A stretch of 35,564 nt of DNA from an uncultured Chryseobacterium sp. (GTDB taxonomy: Bacteria > Bacteroidota > Bacteroidia > Flavobacteriales > Weeksellaceae). Shown piece by piece: positions 30,510 to 35,564 of this stretch (position 1 is the stretch's first letter; each line of letters starts with the position of its first letter). Under the pieces are notes generated by a model, which was not told where the DNA came from, did no database searches, and saw only the letters and a program-made list of their open reading frames with translations. The position numbers were made by a program, and so were the translations under genes. The stretch lies in contig CAJYWD010000016.1 in the NCBI GenBank assembly GCA_913778505.1, forward strand, positions 1 to 35,564, in the 5' to 3' direction.

Positions 30510-32825
30510 ATGTTCGCAGATTCAATGTGTGAAAAAAAATTTATCCTTGCCTTTTTTCTGATCTGTTATTCTACTTTCGCTTTTTCGCAGACTGAGAAGG
30601 AAACGGCCATTGAGAATGTGACCATTCAGACCGTTAAAAAATACAAGAATAAAAAGGAAAATCCTGCCTACGCGATTATGCAGCAGGTCTGGAAAAAGAA
30701 AAAATCAAACGGCCTGCTTCTGCACAGGGATTATCAATATAAAACCTACGAAAAAATAGATTTCCGTCTAGGCAATATCGATAGTGCTTTCACCAAAAAG
30801 AAACTTTTCAAAGGTCTGGATTCGGTACTTTTCAAATACAATGATTCGTCCGAAATCGGAGGGAAAGCTGTATTGCCGCTTTTCATCACGGAAACCATTT
30901 CGCAGACTTATGGTAAGAATGATCCCAGAAAAGAGCGGAAAGATCTTCTGGCCATTAAAAATTCAGGACTGAACAATAATCAGATTGTTGCCAAAACTGT
31001 TCAGGGGATGTTTAAGGATATCAACATTTATGATAATACCATCAATTACCTGAACATCGGATTTACAAGTCCAGTTTCCACAGAAGGTTTTGCTGTCTTC
31101 GATTATAACATTACGGACACTGTGGAAGTGAATACGGTGCGCAGCTACGAAATCCGGTTTACGCCAAAAAATCCTGATGCACTAGCGCTGAAAGGAAGGC
31201 TGTACATCGCCATGAATAATTACAATGTGATGAAAGCCGAAATGGAGACCAACAAAAAGATCAACATCAATTTTGTAAAAAGCATTGCCACGGCATTGGA
31301 ATTTGACAATCCGGATGACTCCACTTTTATTCCAACCCGCAACGAAACCATCCTGAACCTGACCTTAACCGACAAAGACGGCGCAAAGAATATCATTGCC
31401 AAACGTACGGCCAACTATACCAACTACGAATTTGATAAGGGTCTTGACGACAGTTTTATCAACAAGATTGTGATTCCTGAAGATGATGTAATTTTGAAGG
31501 ATGAGGCCTACTGGCTAGCCAACCGTACCGAAGTGCTCAGCACCAGCGAACAAAATATCTACAAAATGTATGATGAGCTGGAGGAAGTGCCCAAGTATAA
31601 GCGGATTCTTAAAACCGTGGAAATACTGAATTCCGGATATATCCATTTCGGAAAGTGGCTGGACGTGGGCAATATTTTCCAATCTGTGGGTTACAATGAC
31701 ATAGAAGGTCTCAGATTGCGAGCCGGAGCCAGGACCTATTTTGGGAAAAATGATATGTGGCGCATCCAGGCCTACACAGCTTACGGTTTCCGTGATGAAA
31801 AATGGAAGTATGGCGCAGAGGGTAAATATATGTTTAATAAGGTCAACCGTTTTATGGTGGGCGCCGGAACAAGGAAAGATGTGCTTCAGCTTGGCGTACA
31901 GCTGACAACGGATGAAGGGATTATGACACGCTCTTTTGCGTCGTCTTCCGTAATTAATTCCGGTGACAATACATCGCTCAGTTTGGTTAATCAGACCAAT
32001 GTTTTCACAAGTATCGAACCGTGGAAAAATATCCAGCTTCGGCTGGATGCCACGCAGCAGAGCATTACGGCGGCAGATCCGTCACTGTTCAACCTCAGTT
32101 ACATTCAGAACGGAATTCTTAAAACAAGATTGGATGATTCCAGATTGATTTTCAGTTTGATGGCCAGACCGGGCGCTAAATTTTCTACCTATGGTGTCGA
32201 GCGTTATGAGCAAACTATGCTCGCCATGAATCCGACTTTCATTCTGAAATATACAAAAGGCTTCAAAGATATTTTTAATTCTGACTTTAATTATAACAAG
32301 CTACAGTTTTACTATTATCAACCAGTGATCTTGGGCAATTGGGGCAGATTATTTGCCAATTTCGAAGCGGGTAAAAACTTTGAATCGCTGCCTCTCGCCT
32401 TGCAGAATGTACTTCCTGCCAACCAGTCCTACGGCTTGCAGCGCGGAGTTTTTTCGCTCATGAATTATTATGAATTCGTTTCCGATTCTTATGCGGTTTT
32501 GTTTCTGGAACATCACTTCAACGGCAAAATATTTTCCCAGATTCCGCTGATCAAAAAACTCAAGTTACGTGAAGTAGCATTCTTCCGGTCTGGCGTAGGA
32601 AGCCTGAAACAAGGTTCTGTGAAAATGAATGCCGGCAATATGATACTTAGCGCACCGGAAAAACCTTACTATGAATATGGTTTCGGGATTGAAAATATCG
32701 GTTTCGGCAATTTCAGAATTCTGAGAATTGATTTTAACTGGAGAGGAAACTATCTCAACCATAATGTAACCTCTACTCCAGTAAGAAAATTCGGGGTACA
32801 GTTTGGTTTTCAGGCTAATTTTTAG
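30510..32825 (+). CDS. DUF5686-family outer-membrane protein
   Basis: A 771-residue outer-membrane protein of the Bacteroidota DUF5686 family, function unknown. The signal peptide is KKFILAFFLICYSTFAFSQ. The family's helical segment NPAYAIMQQVWKKKKSNGL and the YQYKTYEKIDF motif follow, and the C-terminal half is made of alternating amphipathic beta-strands typical of a barrel, ending in RKFGVQFGFQANF with a terminal aromatic residue. Many relatives carry an N-terminal carboxypeptidase-regulatory-like domain; none is seen here. ATG 30525 (MCEKKF) is an equally good start. The gene lies between two lactonase-family propeller genes. Confidence 0.87.
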   Translation: MFADSMCEKKFILAFFLICYSTFAFSQTEKETAIENVTIQTVKKYKNKKENPAYAIMQQVWKKKKSNGLLLHRDYQYKTYEKIDFRLGNIDSAFTKKKLFKGLDSVLFKYNDSSEIGGKAVLPLFITETISQTYGKNDPRKERKDLLAIKNSGLNNNQIVAKTVQGMFKDINIYDNTINYLNIGFTSPVSTEGFAVFDYNITDTVEVNTVRSYEIRFTPKNPDALALKGRLYIAMNNYNVMKAEMETNKKININFVKSIATALEFDNPDDSTFIPTRNETILNLTLTDKDGAKNIIAKRTANYTNYEFDKGLDDSFINKIVIPEDDVILKDEAYWLANRTEVLSTSEQNIYKMYDELEEVPKYKRILKTVEILNSGYIHFGKWLDVGNIFQSVGYNDIEGLRLRAGARTYFGKNDMWRIQAYTAYGFRDEKWKYGAEGKYMFNKVNRFMVGAGTRKDVLQLGVQLTTDEGIMTRSFASSSVINSGDNTSLSLVNQTNVFTSIEPWKNIQLRLDATQQSITAADPSLFNLSYIQNGILKTRLDDSRLIFSLMARPGAKFSTYGVERYEQTMLAMNPTFILKYTKGFKDIFNSDFNYNKLQFYYYQPVILGNWGRLFANFEAGKNFESLPLALQNVLPANQSYGLQRGVFSLMNYYEFVSDSYAVLFLEHHFNGKIFSQIPLIKKLKLREVAFFRSGVGSLKQGSVKMNAGNMILSAPEKPYYEYGFGIENIGFGNFRILRIDFNWRGNYLNHNVTSTPVRKFGVQFGFQANF

Positions 32826-32887
32826 GAAATTTGTAACGCTGCAGATCCAGATCTGTTTAGACTCTAATTATCCTTTAAAATCCTGTC

Positions 32888-34015
32888 ATGCCGTTTCAAA
32901 AAATCTTTTTATTTCTAAATCTTATGCTGTGCACTCAGTTGTATGCTCAAAGAACATTTGTTTTTTTTGGATCTTACAATTGGGAAAAAGGTTCGGAAGC
33001 TGTTTATGTTTATGAACTTGACACTGAAAGCGGAAAACTGACCAAAGTAACTTCGTCTTCGGATGTTCTGAATCCGGGTTATATTACTATTTCTCAGGAT
33101 GGAAAATATCTTTATACAGCTTCGGATGCCAAAGTTCCAAACTACGGAACCGTAAGTTCATTCGCTTTTGATGCCGGTAAAAAGACTTTGACATTCCTGA
33201 ATCAGCAAAGAACCGGCGGCGAAAATCCGGTTTACGTTAATGTGGATAAAACCGGAAAGTGGCTCATCAGCGTCACTTATAATCAACCAACAATTTCTGT
33301 TTTTCCTCTTCTTGCTAACGGGAGCATTGACTCGATAGCCCAACATTTCAAATTTACGGAAGGAAGCGGCATCAATCCAAAAAGACAGGATAAGGCTCAT
33401 ACACATTCAGCAGTTTTTTCACCGGATCATAAAACGGTTTTATTTGCCGATTTGGGAGCAGATAAAATTTTGCAATATCCTTTTGATGCCAGTCAAAACC
33501 AACCTCTTATTGATAGCCAAAGTACATTCATCCATACAAAACCCGGCAGCGGACCAAGGCACATCACGTTCAGTAATGATGGAAAATTGGCCTATTCTAT
33601 TGAAGAATTAGCCGGAATGATTTCGGTTTATGATTTTTCTGATAACAAGCTCAAAGAAATCCAGAGAATTGCAACACATCCTGATAAAATCAAAGACGGT
33701 TTCGAAAGCTCTGATGTTCATATCTCTCCGGACGGACAATTTCTGTATGCGACCAACAGAGGAAAAGAGAATAATATTGCGATTTTCAAAGTTTTGAATG
33801 ATGGAAAACTAGAATCTATCGGTTACCAGAAAACAGGCGGAAAACATCCCAGAACTTTTGCAATTGATGAAACCGGAAAATTCATTATTGTGACCAACGT
33901 TAATTCCAATAGTGTGACGGTTTTCAGAAGAAATATGGAAACAGGAATGCTGAAGAAAGTGGGCAGACCTGTAAAAATCAGTCATCCGACTTGTGTTAAG
34001 ACGAAGATGTATTAA
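32888..34015 (+). CDS. Secreted lactonase-family beta-propeller, copy 2
   Basis: A 375-residue paralogue of the protein at 29326. The signal peptide is MPFQKIFLFLNLMLCTQLYAQ. Blade motifs match copy 1 in order: GSYNWEKGSEAVYVYELD, NPGYITISQDGKYLYTASD, GENPVYVNVDKTGKWLIS, the hallmark GSGPRHITFSNDGKLAYSIEE, SSDVHISPDGQFLYATNRG and GKHPRTFAIDETGKFIIVTN. The substrate is uncertain as in copy 1. It starts 62 bases after the DUF5686 gene on the same strand, so the two may be co-transcribed. Confidence 0.88.
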   Translation: MPFQKIFLFLNLMLCTQLYAQRTFVFFGSYNWEKGSEAVYVYELDTESGKLTKVTSSSDVLNPGYITISQDGKYLYTASDAKVPNYGTVSSFAFDAGKKTLTFLNQQRTGGENPVYVNVDKTGKWLISVTYNQPTISVFPLLANGSIDSIAQHFKFTEGSGINPKRQDKAHTHSAVFSPDHKTVLFADLGADKILQYPFDASQNQPLIDSQSTFIHTKPGSGPRHITFSNDGKLAYSIEELAGMISVYDFSDNKLKEIQRIATHPDKIKDGFESSDVHISPDGQFLYATNRGKENNIAIFKVLNDGKLESIGYQKTGGKHPRTFAIDETGKFIIVTNVNSNSVTVFRRNMETGMLKKVGRPVKISHPTCVKTKMY

Positions 34016-34141
34016 TTAGCTGATAGCAATTGGTTTATTGCCTTTAGCTATATTAAATATACAAAAGTGTTAGAGGAAAAACTTTGCGACTTCTTTTTTT
34101 GTAGGGTAGCTAATCTTACAACTTTGCGTTAAATATAATTC

Positions 34142-34149
34142 TATCTTTG
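34142..34149 (+). promoter_or_regulatory. Predicted -7 box four bases before rsmA
   Basis: TATCTTTG matches TAnnTTTG and ends four bases before the rsmA ATG at 34154. TTTG at 34123-34126 could be the -33 element at short spacing. Transcription would start at or next to the ATG. Confidence 0.5.
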
Positions 34150-34153
34150 CAGC

Positions 34154-34930
34154 ATGGACGTCAGAGCAAAAAAACATCTTGGTCAGCACTTTCTCACAGA
34201 CCAGAATATCGCACGCAATATTGTAAATTCATTATCTTTTGAAGGTTACCAAAAAGTCTTGGAAGTCGGTCCGGGAATGGGCGTTCTTACCAAATTCCTT
34301 CTTCAAAAAGATGCGGAAATCTATGTTGCCGAAATCGATCAGGAATCTATTATTTATCTCAAAAAACATTATCCGAAACTGGAAGAACAGCATTTTGTTG
34401 GTGACTTTCTTAAGATTGATATTCCGGAAGTTTTTGGTGAAGAATTGGCCGTGATCGGGAATTTTCCGTATAATATTTCGTCTCAGATTTTATTTAAAAT
34501 CATTGATAATTACACAGTAATTCCCGAAATGAGCGGCATGTTCCAGAAAGAAGTGGCCGAAAGAACTGCGGCAAATCCGAGAACCAAAGACTACGGCATT
34601 TTGTCTGTTTTGGTTCAGGCCTATTATGATGTAGAATACCTTTTCACGGTTCACGAAAACGTATTTAATCCGCCACCAAAAGTAAAGTCCGGCGTTATAC
34701 GGATGAGCCGAAATCTGAAGGAAGGATTAGCCGGAAATGAAATTCTATTCAAACAAATCGTCAAAGCTGGATTTGGGCAAAGACGGAAAAAGATGAGCAA
34801 TGCGCTGAAAGTTCTTGGCATTCCTGAAAGCATGAAGTCTCACCCTTTCCTGGATATTCGCGCGGAAGAATTATCGGTTGCAGATTTTATTGCGTTTGCG
34901 AATGAATGGAAATTGGGTTTGAGGGTTTGA
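34154..34930 (+). CDS. rsmA: 16S rRNA (adenine1518-N6/adenine1519-N6)-dimethyltransferase
   Basis: Dimethylates the two adjacent adenosines in helix 45 of 16S rRNA using S-adenosylmethionine. The 258-residue protein has the family N-terminus KKHLGQHFLTDQNIARNIV, SAM motif I VLEVGPGMGVLT, the acidic EIDQE, DFLKID, the catalytic NFPYNISSQILF (motif IV), the substrate loop MFQKEVAERTAA and NPPPKVKSGVI. The C-terminal domain includes FGQRRKKMSNAL. It starts four bases after a TAnnTTTG box. Confidence 0.97.
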   Translation: MDVRAKKHLGQHFLTDQNIARNIVNSLSFEGYQKVLEVGPGMGVLTKFLLQKDAEIYVAEIDQESIIYLKKHYPKLEEQHFVGDFLKIDIPEVFGEELAVIGNFPYNISSQILFKIIDNYTVIPEMSGMFQKEVAERTAANPRTKDYGILSVLVQAYYDVEYLFTVHENVFNPPPKVKSGVIRMSRNLKEGLAGNEILFKQIVKAGFGQRRKKMSNALKVLGIPESMKSHPFLDIRAEELSVADFIAFANEWKLGLRV

Positions 34931-34964
34931 GGGTTATTTGAGTAAATAAATTATTAACATTTTA

Positions 34965-35017
34965 TTGTCATTCCGTAGGAATCTCGACAGCAAATTTTTA
35001 TTCTTACGGAATGACAA
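34965..35017. repeat. Palindromic TGTCATTCCG repeat downstream of rsmA
   Basis: TTGTCATTCCGTAGGAAT (34965-34982) is inverted at 35000-35017 with a single G-U-type mismatch. It is the same family as 2395-2448 and 4771-4826. Confidence 0.85.
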
Positions 35018-35130
35018 AATTGGGTTAATTATTAATAGATAATGTTCTAATTATCTGTAAAAGTGCTAATAAAATACAAATCCACCAGCCCCGATTGTCT
35101 CTATTTTTCATTTAATTTTTCGTCACATCT

Positions 35131-35230
35131 CGTACCTCGATTTGCAGCGACATCCTTTTTTTCGTATCTCATAATGTTGTTTTAATGACAAAACTTCTAT
35201 GACAAAAAAGATATAGCGGAAAACAGCTCC
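35131..35230 (+). repeat. Composite structured repeat, copy D
   Basis: The left arm CTCGATTTGCAGCGACATCC then T7 (35136-35162) and the right arm ACAAAAAAGATATAGCGG then AAAACAGCTCC (35202-35230) share the outline ATCC-T, variable middle, A-GATAT-CGGA with copy A (8440). Much of the rest of the 379-base gap 34931-35309 shows no gene. Confidence 0.55.
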
Positions 35231-35297
35231 AAATAAAAAAGTTAAAACAACTGTACGACGTAGTCAAACAGGTCCTAAAAATTAATTCTAAAATTCC

Positions 35298-35305
35298 TAT
35301 TTTTG
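35298..35305 (+). promoter_or_regulatory. Predicted -7 box four bases before idi
   Basis: TATTTTTG matches TAnnTTTG and ends four bases before the ATG at 35310. No -33 TTG is obvious. Confidence 0.45.
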
Positions 35306-35309
35306 TTCA

Positions 35310-35564
35310 ATGGAAAAAGTGGTATTGGTCAATCCTCAGGATGAAGTGTTGGGAGAGATGGAAAAAATGCAGGCGCACAAAAATGGTCTTTTGCACCGTG
35401 CATTTTCGGTTTTTTTATTTAATGATAAGGGAGAAATGCTTTTGCAAAAACGTGCCAACGAGAAATACCACTCGCCCAATCAATGGACCAATGCCTGCTG
35501 TTCGCATCCCAGAATCGGCGAATCTTATCTGGATGCGGCGAAAAGACGTATTAAAGAGGAATTG
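35310..35564 (+). CDS. idi: Isopentenyl-diphosphate delta-isomerase, type 1 (3' truncated by window)
   Basis: Interconverts isopentenyl and dimethylallyl diphosphate for isoprenoid synthesis. Only 85 codons are inside the window. The translated start MEKVVLVNPQDEVLGEMEKM leads into LLHRAFSVFLFNDKGEMLLQ-KRANEKYHSPNQWTNACCSHP, with the catalytic Cys in TNACCSHP and the Nudix-type segment AAKRRIKEEL at the edge, all matching type 1 Idi. The stop codon is outside the window. Confidence 0.93.
   Translation, partial: MEKVVLVNPQDEVLGEMEKMQAHKNGLLHRAFSVFLFNDKGEMLLQKRANEKYHSPNQWTNACCSHPRIGESYLDAAKRRIKEEL

Overview
The window looks like chromosome of a flavobacterium (Bacteroidota), most likely from the Chryseobacterium/Weeksellaceae group. 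The evidence is a type IX secretion sorting domain on the first protein, TAnnTTTG promoter boxes in place of a TATAAT box, no clear Shine-Dalgarno sequences, AT-rich intergenic DNA and families typical of Bacteroidota (DUF5686, secreted lactonase-like propellers, OmpA with TSP3 repeats). I see no prophage, transposase, CRISPR array, rRNA or tRNA.

Region 1 (1-8610, + strand): the 3' end of a secreted T9SS substrate gene, then a complete tryptophan operon in the order trpE-trpG-(EEP phosphoesterase)-trpD-trpC-trpF-trpB-trpA. A promoter, a 25-codon leader peptide with three consecutive Trp codons, a candidate antiterminator and an intrinsic terminator precede trpE. This is a ribosome-mediated attenuator. 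The operon carries several repeat types: palindromes in the trpE-trpG, trpD-trpC, trpF-trpB and trpB-trpA gaps, and CCATCAA-type heptamers inside trpF and before trpD.

Region 2 (8611-9654, - strand): a small holin-like membrane protein and a signal-peptide-bearing peptide deformylase homologue whose metal-ligand Cys is replaced by Asp. A 518-base gene-free stretch full of repeats follows.

Region 3 (10173-18406, - strand): a heavy-metal efflux module read in the order response regulator, sensor kinase, TolC-type outer-membrane protein, lipoprotein adaptor, CzcA/CusA-type RND pump. Five TTAA boxes at exact 11-bp spacing lie upstream of the tolC-like gene and are a candidate operator for the regulator.

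Region 4 (18512-27271, - strand): OmpA-family porin, glycine decarboxylase gcvP, a compact cluster of four genes (pdxJ, alpha/beta hydrolase, small membrane protein, NAD-dependent epimerase) and a YbdG-like MscS channel.

Region 5 (27415-35564, mostly + strand): DUF456 membrane protein, small lipoprotein, ung (- strand), two secreted lactonase-family propellers flanking a DUF5686 outer-membrane protein, rsmA, and the 5' end of idi, cut by the window edge.

Across the window, four copies of a composite structured repeat (about 8440, 9688, 16116 and 35131) occupy long intergenic gaps. With the trp attenuator, the heptamer tracts in trpF and the secreted deformylase-like protein, these are the most interesting signals.
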